This document shows, in pieces, positions 23,663-33,382 of a stretch of DNA of 64,000 nt (position 1 is its first letter; each line of letters begins with the position of its first letter). The stretch comes from Cyanodermella asteris (Eukaryota > Ascomycota > Lecanoromycetes > Ostropales > Stictidaceae). The stretch spans positions 248,001 through 312,000 of the forward strand of contig UYJD01000011.1 of assembly GCA_900618795.1 (NCBI GenBank), read 5' to 3'. Below the pieces are notes generated by a model. That model searched no databases. It saw only the letters and a list, made by a program, of their open reading frames with translations, and was not told the origin of the DNA. Position numbers and translations under genes: made by a program.

Positions 23663-24586
23663 ATGTCTCTGGCAGATGAATTCTCGGCAGATACGGCGCC
23701 TGTCGACGTCCGAGACGAAGCATGCATCAGGGACTGGACAGCACAATTCACAGCTCTGGCTGACTGGTTCGAGAGCCAGCCAAAGGAAGCCAAGGGCAAG
23801 AACCTGCGATTGACTATCACGCGACTGTTTATCGACAGGGCAGATTTTCATGTGGCCCCCGAAGACGCACCGTTCTGGATTCTTTTCAGGAGTTACTTCT
23901 TCATGCAACTCAGCGCCGAAGAGCACGATTGCCTGAGCCACTTTTTGGAGCCTCCACCCACCGAGACGAGCACCAAGATCAAGGACTCACAGGCGACAGT
24001 ACCGAACACGAATCACATGCCGAGCTCAGACAATGCATCAGCAGGATGCAAAGCTCCCAGCTCGACTCCCATCGGATCCGACGGTTGCATGGACGACTCT
24101 GTCCCCTTCGCACTGCTCCTGACGTCGCCGAGACTGCCACATCATCGATCCTCGTCAGATCAGGACCGTCCTCTCGACAGACTCTCGCCATCAGACGAAA
24201 ACGACCGATCCGCCGTATCGACTCCCGGTTTGCAATCTAGCTTACATCACGATCCCTGCAGCCACAAGCCCTACATTCCTCCGGGAGAAAGAGACGGGAG
24301 CGACGCCCAGGATCTATTTGCCGGGTTGAGAGATCTCAGACTTTCCTTCAATGATGGTCCGCCAACACAAGAGGGCCAAGTCGTCAAAGAGAGCTGCTGT
24401 TCTCCTTCCCACCCAATGGGTTTCGAGGGACCGGCCACGAATGAAGAGATTTCGCCGGAAATTTGGGAGAACATTGACCGAGAACGCACTGAGGAAGCGG
24501 CCTTGTCTGCTGCAAAGATCATATACCAGACTCTTGCGACGAACGATACGAGGGAGGATCTTTGCAATGCATCGCACGGAGTGTAG
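23663..24586 (+). CDS. Unrecognised protein, partly disordered
   Basis: From ATG 23663 the frame codes for 307 residues. The first 95 residues look folded, with conserved-looking helices (ACIRDWTAQFTALADWF; RLTITRLFIDRADF; LFRSYFFMQLSAEEHD). The rest is Ser/Pro/Asp-rich and probably disordered, ending in a predicted helix (EEAALSAAKIIYQTLA). No family is recognised. The frame is open upstream to 23489 without an ATG, so the true N-terminus may come from a spliced exon. The 3' end faces the minus-strand fusion gene about 305 bp away. Confidence 0.55.
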   Translation: MSLADEFSADTAPVDVRDEACIRDWTAQFTALADWFESQPKEAKGKNLRLTITRLFIDRADFHVAPEDAPFWILFRSYFFMQLSAEEHDCLSHFLEPPPTETSTKIKDSQATVPNTNHMPSSDNASAGCKAPSSTPIGSDGCMDDSVPFALLLTSPRLPHHRSSSDQDRPLDRLSPSDENDRSAVSTPGLQSSLHHDPCSHKPYIPPGERDGSDAQDLFAGLRDLRLSFNDGPPTQEGQVVKESCCSPSHPMGFEGPATNEEISPEIWENIDRERTEEAALSAAKIIYQTLATNDTREDLCNASHGV

Positions 24587-24891
24587 GGGAAGGAAGGCTG
24601 ACTGATTGACGAAAGAAAACGAAATATTCGCTTGCAATGATATGACGGATTTACGTGTTTGCGATGACGATTAGGAGACGGCTCACTGGAGACATAGTTT
24701 TGGTTCATATTTCTTTGGCGGCGCGCACCGGCCTCAATTACCGAATGTGCTTGAGTTCTTGTCCTTCTTCGGCTGCGGGCATGTAGCGATCTCGAGCCGG
24801 AAAAGTTGATCAGAGAACACGTACACGTCGGGCGCAAAACGCTTGCTTGAAGACAAATCAAATAAAATTCGCTTACATCGAATCTGAAAGC
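24587..24891. other. Convergent 3' spacer
   Basis: 305 bp between two convergent genes. Nothing beyond presumed 3' untranslated sequence is visible. Confidence 0.6.
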
Positions 24892-26592
24892 TCAAACCTC
24901 TTTGGCGATTCCTGGCGATGGAGTCGTGGTGATCGTTTCCGATATGAAGATGTGCTGGGTCTTGTTTCGGTTCCCGTACCTGGCGAACAGAGCGTCAATA
25001 AAGTGCTGATGCTCGATTCCCGGCGGCCGCTGCGCCGCAAACTCATCAATCGCCGTCCGCACGGGGTAATCCAATTTGAGAATGAGATACGCCGCAATGA
25101 GAAACCCCGTCCTGTTGAAACCGTAATGGCAATGCACGGCAATCTTTTTCCTTCCTTCGACCAGCCCATTCTCCTTCGCTTTCGCACGGATCTTGTCCAC
25201 TAGATCCACAAACTCGGCGACCTCGTTCTTGTCCGGCAGATATCTGCTCACGGTCGGACATTTGTAGTAGTCAATGCCCGCTTCGGTCAGGGACTTGGGG
25301 TCGTACACTGGCGCGTCGGACGAGATATCGATCACGGCAAAGATGGAATCCCCGTATAACGTGGCAAAGCCCGCGGGGCTGTAGACTTCATCAACCTCTC
25401 TCATTGTCTTCATCGCTCGGAACAACGGAATCGGATACCCAATTATCCCGCCAATGTTCTTGGTGGTCTTCCATTTCTCGTAGTTCTTGACGTCCCAGTT
25501 GCCGTCTTTTGCGAGGTAGGTCAACTGCCAACCAAAAGAAAGCCGTTCGTCGATGATGCTGAGGAAGTGCTCGATCGTTTCTGCTACGCTGCGGTGCATC
25601 TGGTTGTCGTAAGGCAAGGCATGCGAGCCAGGTAGGATGCTCGTATGAACCATCTGCGCGGGCTGGCTGGCTTCGATCGCGCTTTTAATCCGATGCAGTT
25701 GATCGACTGGAGTGATTGGGTCGTCCTCGGCTCCTATCAGCAAAATCCTCATTGAGTTTGGCAGATGGGTCAGGCGAGCCCAATCATCGGGCGCCGGGGT
25801 GGCGCCGGTAAGCAAGCCCCAGAGACAGCGTCTGAAGACTGGCGTCCGTGAGTGGAAGTTCCATCTGCGCTGTAGCTGGCGCGTTCGCCTGTCTGCTGCG
25901 TCTCCAACAGATCGCTTCACACTGGCGCTAGTGATGCCACCTCGTTCGTCCAACGATCGACGTATATCCATGACCACATTCGGTAAGCCGAAAAGAGCGC
26001 GGGTGATGAATTTCCTTGCTTGAATTAGGGCCTTTTTGGGCAGCACCGGCGGGCAAATGGCCACCACACCGGCTACATTGAACCAGGAAACTCCGACTGA
26101 TGCGCCAGATTTCACTCGTGCGGCAATGCTCTGGGCGAACAAGCATCCTTCTGAGTGACCTATCAAGACAACTCGCTGCTCGTGTTTCATATACCTTCTG
26201 ATTGCTTTTATCCATATGTCCACCAGGGTTTCGTAGCTGTAAGCCTCCCAGCTTTCTGGTGAGAAGCTTGAAAGGCCACAGCCTGGAAGGTCGATTCCGA
26301 GGCAGTCACTGACGTTTGTCAGGCTGCTCAGAAGAAGCTTGAACTGGGAGACAGTCCCACCAAGGCCGTGAATGAAGACCAGGAGAGGCAGGGGCGGATC
26401 GCTCGATAAGTTGTTCGCTTGGGAGTGGTGCTTATAGAAGACTCGTATTGATGGGTATTCGGCAACGCCTGTCTCTAGCCATATGTGACGTGAATATGTT
26501 TTCAAGAGGCCCGAGTCCGAGGTTGCGAGATCTGGTACCCGGCGGCTGTTCTCGAACTTCCCGTATTTCTCGAACAGGCCTCTCAAACCCAT
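24892..26592 (-). CDS. Alpha/beta-hydrolase fused to an RNA-triphosphatase-like phosphatase domain
   Basis: Single exon of 566 residues from ATG 26592. The N-terminal half is an alpha/beta hydrolase: oxyanion loop HGLGG (75-79), nucleophile elbow GHSEG with Ser147, acid in GAEDDPITP and catalytic His in GSHALPYD. A linker leads to a cysteine phosphatase domain with the CX5R loop HCHYGFNRTG (Cys488, Arg494). The surrounding residues (IDISSDAPVYDP, FAAQRPPGIEH, LFARYG) closely follow the 5'-triphosphatase domain of animal mRNA capping enzymes and DUSP11, whose loop reads HCTHGFNRTG. All catalytic residues of both halves are present, so both could be active. Known relatives of the second half remove the gamma phosphate of RNA 5' ends; the substrate here is unknown. 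No signal peptide or membrane helix is evident. Confidence 0.85.
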   Translation of the reverse strand: MGLRGLFEKYGKFENSRRVPDLATSDSGLLKTYSRHIWLETGVAEYPSIRVFYKHHSQANNLSSDPPLPLLVFIHGLGGTVSQFKLLLSSLTNVSDCLGIDLPGCGLSSFSPESWEAYSYETLVDIWIKAIRRYMKHEQRVVLIGHSEGCLFAQSIAARVKSGASVGVSWFNVAGVVAICPPVLPKKALIQARKFITRALFGLPNVVMDIRRSLDERGGITSASVKRSVGDAADRRTRQLQRRWNFHSRTPVFRRCLWGLLTGATPAPDDWARLTHLPNSMRILLIGAEDDPITPVDQLHRIKSAIEASQPAQMVHTSILPGSHALPYDNQMHRSVAETIEHFLSIIDERLSFGWQLTYLAKDGNWDVKNYEKWKTTKNIGGIIGYPIPLFRAMKTMREVDEVYSPAGFATLYGDSIFAVIDISSDAPVYDPKSLTEAGIDYYKCPTVSRYLPDKNEVAEFVDLVDKIRAKAKENGLVEGRKKIAVHCHYGFNRTGFLIAAYLILKLDYPVRTAIDEFAAQRPPGIEHQHFIDALFARYGNRNKTQHIFISETITTTPSPGIAKEV

Positions 26593-28087
26593 TCTGCAGG
26601 TGAGATGTAATGCGACAGATGATGCACAATGTGAAGATGGCTACATTCGTGATGTTTCGTAGAACTGAAGCGAGCGTTATGGTTTGCCCGTCGCAAAAGA
26701 TGCTGGCCGAGCCACTGAACGGCAGCCAGATTGGACGCCATGAACACGATGGCGCGCTGCCGGGTCTGAACGCGAAGCCTTGCGGCTTCCTCTGCCTGGT
26801 TGCAGCTCGGCGGCGCATGCCGGGCTGTCGAATATCAGTAGATTCGACTCAGCTTGCGGTGTGAGTCGGGTCAGGCGAACAGCGCGGGAGGAAAGCGACG
26901 CCTGACGACACATTTCGAAGACACCAAACGCAACGTTACGCAGCAGGCGCGCACACTTGCTTGCACGCTCTTGCCACTGAAAGTCAAGTGATTTTTGTAA
27001 GGACAAGAGAGAATGATGGTTTAGAACCAAGCACCACCAGGTACAACGATCGCGGTACTGCAGGGCCTAAGGGCCGCATTCCATGGTAGCATTTGTTACC
27101 GGCGCAAGGGCCGGCAGAAGTTGTTGCGCGGGTACATTGCTACTACCGTGGGTACTGCTACAGATACGTCTCGGGCTACTAGCAGTAGTAGAGACATAGG
27201 TACGCTTAATAGCGTTGACAGACCTACTTAGGATGTAGCTAACCGAGTGTCTCCGTCAAGACTTCTGTCAGCCTGCCTTGGGCACAAGGGACGCAAGCTG
27301 GACCGTATGACCGACTTTGTCCCATGTGAAGATGCCCAAGTGCTTATCTACTGTCATGTCTGTATCCTTCGAGGGCCCTGAAAGAAATGCATCGCAATTG
27401 TATCATATCTGTTGGGCAGGTAACTAAGTGTATCCGTTATGTTACCAACGGAAATATGAGCTATCATCCGCGTAGCAGCAGGGACTGCTTGCGGAACTCA
27501 GGTCTAACGATCATCAAGGATACCATGCGAATAGTGTCTTGGTTTTCTCCAATTCATCGTCGCCTGCACATACGTTGAAAAAACAGTGAAAGAGCTAATG
27601 AGCAACTACGAATGCAAGCACTCAAACGACTGCCATCTCATTAACGTCTGCACTGCTTTCGTGGCTCTGGCAGCGACGCCGCTGGTGGAGCTACTGCCAG
27701 CCAATAGGAGGCTGCATATATGGCAATGACAGCGACTGCAAGACGGACCAATGCTCGCCCGCCCCGCCATTGTATGGATCATCAACGACCGAGCTCCAAC
27801 ACCCCACTCAGGTGTGGCAGGTGGCCCGATGGAGATGCCAGGGTTGGGAGCCGCAAGCTGCGCTTACATGGGTGCAGGCTGGGAAATATTTATGGACCCC
27901 GAGTTCTTTTATTTTGGGTCCATAAACGGAGCTTCACTTCTGCCTTCTCTTCGTTGCAGTAGGCGTCTAGAAGTGTGTACTTGTGCTTACAATAAGTCTC
28001 TGCATCATCGCTTGAGTGTGAAGCAAGTGATTTTTATTTCATGGGAATTGGCTCAAGGTTTCTGCTCACTCAACTTTATACACCAGC
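26593..28087. other. Divergent promoter region
   Basis: 1.5 kb between the fusion gene (minus) and the dihydroxyacid dehydratase (plus). No gene is seen. I looked for the TGASTCA element of Cpc1/Gcn4 and saw only near matches, so I do not claim one. Confidence 0.55.
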
Positions 28088-29905
28088 ATGGCTGTTCGCC
28101 CAGCAGATAAGACCGAATTGGAGGAATCTCACTTCCTGGAGATTCCTCGTCTCCCTGCCAAAGACAGCAACGGAAAGCCCAATCTCAATCGGTACTCGCA
28201 CTTCTTGACCCGCAACCATGATTTTCCTGCCGCCAAAGCCATGCTGTATGCAGCAGGTGTTCCTGACGAGAATGCCATGGCCAATTGGCCGCACGTTGGT
28301 ATCGCCTCAGTCTGGTGGGAAGGTAACCCCTGCAACATGCACCTTCTGGATCTTGGCAAAATCGTCAAGGACGCTGTCAGCAAGCGAGAAATGCTAGCAT
28401 GGCAGTACAACACGTCAGGCGTTTCGGATGCGATCACCATGGGAAACTACGGCATGCGTCTTTCTCTTCCTTCCCGCGAACTCATTGCGGAGACCATCGA
28501 GAGCACGAGTACTGCTCAGCACCATGACGCGGTCATTGCATTGCCGGGCTGCGACAAGAACATGCCAGCGTGCATAATGGCGGCTGCGCGTATGGACAAG
28601 CCCTTCATCATGATATACGGAGGTACGATCAAGCCTAGCTTCAGCGAGCATCTGAGAAAACCAATCAACGTTTCGACCTGCCTGGAAGCACATGGTGCAT
28701 ACATTTATGACTCCTTGAAACAACCTGAAGACGGAGGAGACACATCCAAGACAAAGGACGAGATCATCTCTGAGCTTGAGAGAAAAGCTTGCCCAGGCCC
28801 AGGCGCTTGTGCAGGCATGTACACGGCCAACACAATGTCGACGGCGATTGAAACCATGGGTCTTTCCATTCCGGGATCATCCTCAACGCCGGCCGAATCA
28901 CCGAACAAAGCGAGAGAATGCACCAAGGCCGCCGAGTACATCAAAATCTGCATGGAACAAGATATTACCGCACGCAAACTTTTGACGAAAAGATCGTTCG
29001 AAAATGCTTTGGTCATTACGATGGCTTTGGGAGGAAGCACGAACGCTGTCCTGCATTTCCTCGCCATGGCACGATCTGCAGATGTCGAACTCACATTGGA
29101 CGATTTCCAGCGTGTCAGTGACAAAATTCCGTTCATTGCCAACCTAGCTCCGTCTGGAAAGTACTACATGGGCGACCTCTTCGACATCGGTGGAATTCCA
29201 GCAGTCCAAAAGCTTCTCATCGCTGCCGGCCTCCTCGACGGAGATATTCCGACCGTCACCGGCAAGACCCTCGCACAGAACGTCGAATCGTGGCCATCTT
29301 TGCCCCAAGATCAGGCTATGATTCGTCCGCTGTCCAACCCAATCAAGCCTACCGGACACATTCAGATCCTCCGAGGCAACTTTGCACCTGCCGGTGCGGT
29401 TGCGAAGATCACTGGCAAGGAAGGCGAGAAGTTCGTTGGCAAAGCTCGCGTTTACGACAAGGAGGAGCTCTTGAACAAAGCACTCTTGCAGGGGGACATC
29501 ACCAATGAAGAAAACGAAGTCTTGATCGTGCGATACGAGGGACCGAAAGGTGGCCCTGGTATGCCGGAGCAGCTCAAAGCAAGTGCTGCACTGATGGGTG
29601 CGAAGCTCACCAAGAAGGCATTGGTCACCGATGGGCGCTACAGTGGTGCCAGCCATGGCTTCATCGTAGGCCACGTTTGTCCCGAAGCTGCCGTCGGAGG
29701 TCCGATCGCTTTGGTAAAAGATGGCGATATTATCACAATTGATGCGACCACGAACATTATCAAGATGGATGTGAGTGATGAGGAGCTGGCAAAGAGGAAG
29801 AGCGACTGGACGCCGCCGAAGAAGGTCGTGACTCGGGGTACACTCGCAAAATATGCTGCATTAGTGGGCGATGCCAGCACTGGTGCGATGACGGACCTTT
29901 TCTGA
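28088..29905 (+). CDS. Dihydroxyacid dehydratase (Ilv3 family), probably non-mitochondrial
   Basis: Single exon of 605 residues from ATG 28088. The three cysteines that bind the iron-sulphur cluster are visible: Cys82 in EGNPCNMHL, Cys155 in GCDKNMPA, and Cys241 in GACAGMYTANTM. The C-terminal active-site segment VTDGRYSGASHG is also present. The enzyme class converts dihydroxy-isovalerate and dihydroxy-methylvalerate to 2-oxo acids in valine and isoleucine synthesis. The N-terminus (MAVRPADKTELEESH) is acidic and has no obvious mitochondrial targeting peptide, unlike the housekeeping enzyme of most fungi. This may therefore be a cytosolic paralogue, or one acting on sugar acids; both are inferences. 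An upstream exon could supply a targeting peptide, but none is evident. Confidence 0.9.
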   Translation: MAVRPADKTELEESHFLEIPRLPAKDSNGKPNLNRYSHFLTRNHDFPAAKAMLYAAGVPDENAMANWPHVGIASVWWEGNPCNMHLLDLGKIVKDAVSKREMLAWQYNTSGVSDAITMGNYGMRLSLPSRELIAETIESTSTAQHHDAVIALPGCDKNMPACIMAAARMDKPFIMIYGGTIKPSFSEHLRKPINVSTCLEAHGAYIYDSLKQPEDGGDTSKTKDEIISELERKACPGPGACAGMYTANTMSTAIETMGLSIPGSSSTPAESPNKARECTKAAEYIKICMEQDITARKLLTKRSFENALVITMALGGSTNAVLHFLAMARSADVELTLDDFQRVSDKIPFIANLAPSGKYYMGDLFDIGGIPAVQKLLIAAGLLDGDIPTVTGKTLAQNVESWPSLPQDQAMIRPLSNPIKPTGHIQILRGNFAPAGAVAKITGKEGEKFVGKARVYDKEELLNKALLQGDITNEENEVLIVRYEGPKGGPGMPEQLKASAALMGAKLTKKALVTDGRYSGASHGFIVGHVCPEAAVGGPIALVKDGDIITIDATTNIIKMDVSDEELAKRKSDWTPPKKVVTRGTLAKYAALVGDASTGAMTDLF

Positions 29906-30738
29906 TGGGTGTAGTTGATAGATGTAGGAACAGAATTTTTTCATCACATTCCGATTGTAGAATTGGCACGCATGCGAGCCATGGGGTACAATCTTGTACA
30001 GATCGATCTATATTCGCATCGTGTGCTTTTGCTGCGTATCGTCTCCTATCCGGCGTCTGCTGTGGTCGCAATGAGGTGGAACCTTCTGTAATTCCAGCTG
30101 GAAAAGCTTCCGCCTCCACTAACATCAACCCAAGTAATCGTCCAGGTGCTCATCCGAGTATTCCTGTAGTTTGGCACCGCTGTGCTGGCGCGTGAGCTCA
30201 CTTCAAGTAGACTCCTCGGTGTTGGTCAGGGTCCCCTACGACGAACCTGTTGAGACCCGTATCCGAGGAGGGTTGCTGTCAGTGATTTGAACATTGTTGA
30301 TCCATCTTGTTCGCTTTTCATGAGGAATCACTAAACCAGGAAAACGTTGACTCTCAGCGAGCGTTCTTTGGTCACGTGCCGATGGTTCTTCAGCGGCGCG
30401 TTCCGCCCTTTCGACGCGTCCTCGGCACTCCATCTCAATGCCTGCGCCGAAACCCTGCATGGTAGAAATTGGTCGCAATCATCTCCCCATGTTGATCTCA
30501 ACTCCGATCAGCTGGCTGCATATGCAAGTCCTGAAAGATCCTTTGCCACACTTGGTAGATGGACTGTGCCTTGGATGGCAGTCCTGTCTGTGGGAACGTT
30601 TTCGCTTGAAATAGAGCCCGTCTTGCCGACGTGAGCCCCGTTTGACCATGACGAAAGTATACATATAGAGTTCCCAAAACCTTCTTTTGCTTGTTTCTTG
30701 TACCCATAAAATCTACTCACAGCGTTACTCTGACAAAG
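29906..30738. other. Spacer between tandem genes
   Basis: 833 bp holding the dehydratase 3' flank and the amidohydrolase promoter. No gene is seen. Confidence 0.6.
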
Positions 30739-32079
30739 ATGCATACTTTGAGTACTATTCTCTACGCGGCTGGCCTCGCTGCTGCACAGAACGCCGTCCA
30801 CAAAGGAAATTTTGCTATCACAAATGTGTCTATATTTGATGGCTTGGAATCCTACCCTGGCTCAAGCTACACGGTGCATATCAAAGATGGCATCATTGAT
30901 ACGATGGTCTCAGACGCATTACCCGCAGGACAACCCAACGAATACCCCATCGTCGATGGTCGACAGCACTTTCTCGTCCCAGGGTTTCTCGACACCCATG
31001 TCCATGTCGTCGACGCAGCCACTGACTTGATCAGTGTCAGATCTCAAGGCGTCACCACCATGTTCGACATGGCTTGCTTCGATGGGAAAGTAGCTTGCGA
31101 CGCTCGAAACCTGGCCAGACATCCTCCGGACTCGATCCATTCAGTCGGATCGGCCGAGCACTCGACGTTCCTCGCCAACATTACCTCCTTAGGACCTTAT
31201 CCAGAACTGTTCCATGCATACAAACCAGCAATTGCGCCCGTAGGCAGTCATGCCCTCCTGGTATCGCCAGAGAACCATATCCATACTGCAGAACAAGCAA
31301 GGTCACATATTACAAATCAGGTAGCCGAGGGGGCAAACCATCTCAAGATTGTCAGCACGACGCCCGGGTTCGATCTTGACATGCTCAAGGTGCTCGTCAC
31401 CGCCGCAAAAGAGGCCGATAAGATCACAATCTGCCACGCGACTGACGTGGAAGCCTTTGTCAACGCAGCGAAAGCAGGCTGCGATCAATTGCGCCACACG
31501 CCACTGGACAAGGTGCTCTCAAATCAGGATCTGGAAATCGTCAAGGCTAGCCAAGCCGTTGTGTCGGCAACCCTGGTGCAAATGGAAGCTGTTGCACGCG
31601 AGCTGAACGCCATGTGGGTTATACTGGCTATGGACGTTTGAAACACCGTTCAGGGCTACGTCTCGGGTAAAGGATGGGAATGGAAGAGAAGGTCGTTTTC
31701 GACTGCGAAAGAGAACTTGAGACTGCTGGCTGATGCTGGTGTGCCTCTGATCGTCGGCACCGATGCTACCGGCACCGATGGGCCGGTCTTTCTCACCGTG
31801 AACATGAGGACCGGCTTTCAGAGAGAAATAGACCTGTTGCGCGAGGTCGGGTTGGACGCAAGAACAATCATACGCGGCATGACGGGCCTGGCCGCGGAGA
31901 AGTTTAGACTCGATGACAGAGGCCGCATTCAGACGGGAAGGAGAGCAGACTTGGTCTTGCTCGGAGGCAACCCAGCTGAGAACATTGATGCTCTCAAGCA
32001 GGTGCAAAGGGTGTGGGTTGGTGGAATTGAGGCAGACAGACGCGAATCCCCTGCGCCAGAGACGAAAGATGAGCTGTAA
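30739..32079 (+). CDS. Secreted amidohydrolase, interrupted by TGA or containing a cryptic intron
   Basis: ATG 30739 starts a signal peptide (MHTLSTILYAAGLAAAQ), followed by a metal-dependent amidohydrolase. Ligands are GFLDTHVHV, the Lys in NHLKIVS, His in ITICHATDVEAF, His in QLRHTPLD and Asp in LIVGTDATG. The C-terminal GRRADLVLLGGNP segment is typical of the imidazolonepropionase/prolidase-like branch. A TGA lies in frame at 31639-31641, and the same frame then continues intact for about 145 codons. Frame-neutral introns ending at CAG 31653 could remove it, starting at 31618 (36 nt), 31591 (63 nt) or 31576 (78 nt). None has a good donor. Spacing to the GTD motif in relatives, as I remember it, fits the 63- or 78-nt options best. 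Otherwise the gene carries a nonsense mutation. The substrate is unknown. Confidence 0.75.
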
Positions 32080-32708
32080 CAACTGATGTACTTGCTGAAG
32101 TACTCGCGAAGGTACTTACTGAGGTTGGGCAGCTCAGTGCCAGGCCACGCTGAGCAGAAGCCCGTTCGCCAGCCGAAAGAGACGCATCAAGCGATATCAA
32201 GGCCGATGCCTGGGCTGATGGAGTGCGATTCCCAAACTGGTGCCAGAAGAATCGGCAGCGTTTTAGCGACATGTTGTACGTGCTATGGTATCAGCTGTCA
32301 GGCGTGAACGAAAGCGTTTGAAGAAACGACAAGTCTCTACAGCAAAGCTGCCACATCATGTCTACAACCACTTTTATGCACGGACAAGGCCCAGGCTGCC
32401 TCTGCCTCTGTTCTGAACTCCTTGCACCACAGTGCGCGCTCAGACATAGTCTGGAGTCAGAGTGACGCCAACATGTTCGATCTGAGTCACGAACCTGATA
32501 TGTCCGACTCGGCCTTGTGAAACAGGTCGGGAGACTGGGGTTATATGAAAATCCTCACACCTCAATATTAGTAATTTCACAGTCTCCTTGTCTCTTACAC
32601 TTCCCCATATCAGCCACAAAATTCTCAATCCGCCAGTCATCCGACTCAATCTTGTAACCTTGCGCAGCATCCTCTCAAAAGTCCAATTAATATTGATATA
32701 CTTACAAG
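32080..32708. other. Spacer
   Basis: 629 bp with no visible gene. The right end is the presumed leader of the small frame that starts at 32709. Confidence 0.55.
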
Positions 32709-33029
32709 ATGACTTCACCCCAGCTCAATCCATTAAGCCGAGCGGAGACTGCGTCTGTAGCCCATGCTCAGTCCACCAAGAAACCCCGTGTCGACGAAAC
32801 GAATTCCGACTCTCCGAGCACGATCAAGAAGCAAACTAACAGACGCCGTCGCCTAACAGCCCCAAGAGACCCTATCCCAGCAAACGGCTCAGCTGCTGAA
32901 GACAGTCGCGTCAAAGATGGATCGCTCATCCAAGCCGCGAATATAATGGGGGTAGAGAGCACTTCGAATCCGACAGCTTGCCGAGGAGTCAGCGCGAAGC
33001 CCGAATTGGAGCAGAGAGGAGCTCGTTAG
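32709..33029 (+). CDS. Possible small hypothetical protein or first exon
   Basis: ATG 32709 opens a 106-residue frame with a basic patch (KKQTNRRRRLTAPRD) and hydrophilic, probably disordered flanks. No family is recognised. Just downstream, other frames look coding, so this may be exon 1 of a larger or decayed gene. I could not find consistent splice sites. Confidence 0.35.
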   Translation: MTSPQLNPLSRAETASVAHAQSTKKPRVDETNSDSPSTIKKQTNRRRRLTAPRDPIPANGSAAEDSRVKDGSLIQAANIMGVESTSNPTACRGVSAKPELEQRGAR

Positions 33030-33382
33030 TCAAACGAGGCATTTGGCAGGTCTCTCCATCAAGTTCGCCGTGATGGGGGTGGGAAAGGAAGGGCAGCGAG
33101 CGAGCGTCATGTCATCTCTGGGCATGGGGTGATGCAGCTTCTACTGCACGCGATGGGCATGTTGCTGCTGTTGGGGACAGTGTCGGTACTGAGGCTGCAT
33201 CAGGTACACCTGGGGCCGAAGCGGCGCAAAGCCATGCTGAAAAGCAGCAACAGCAGCGGCCATCTGCCCACAAGTATTTTTCAGAGACGGCATCACTGGT
33301 GTCGAAGTGGCTGGAAACATTGCTGAAAGCAGCAGCAATAGCAACAGCCAACCTAAGGGCATCTTTGGGGACGGCGCCGTGA
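33025..33382 (+). other. Coding-like stretch in two frames
   Basis: One frame reads RHLAGLSIKFAVMGVGKEG and on to SSLGMG (33025-33130). It is followed directly in another frame by DAASTARDGHVAAVGD and, later, HKYFSETASLVSKWLETLLK (33131-33382). The frame changes at a GGGG run at 33126-33129. The pieces look like amphipathic protein-coding sequence, so this may be a frameshifted or spliced host gene that belongs with the frame at 32709. Low certainty. Confidence 0.3.

Noticed and set aside
28705-29142. Minus-strand 145-residue frame inside the dehydratase
   Set aside because: It is a shadow of the coding sequence on the other strand.
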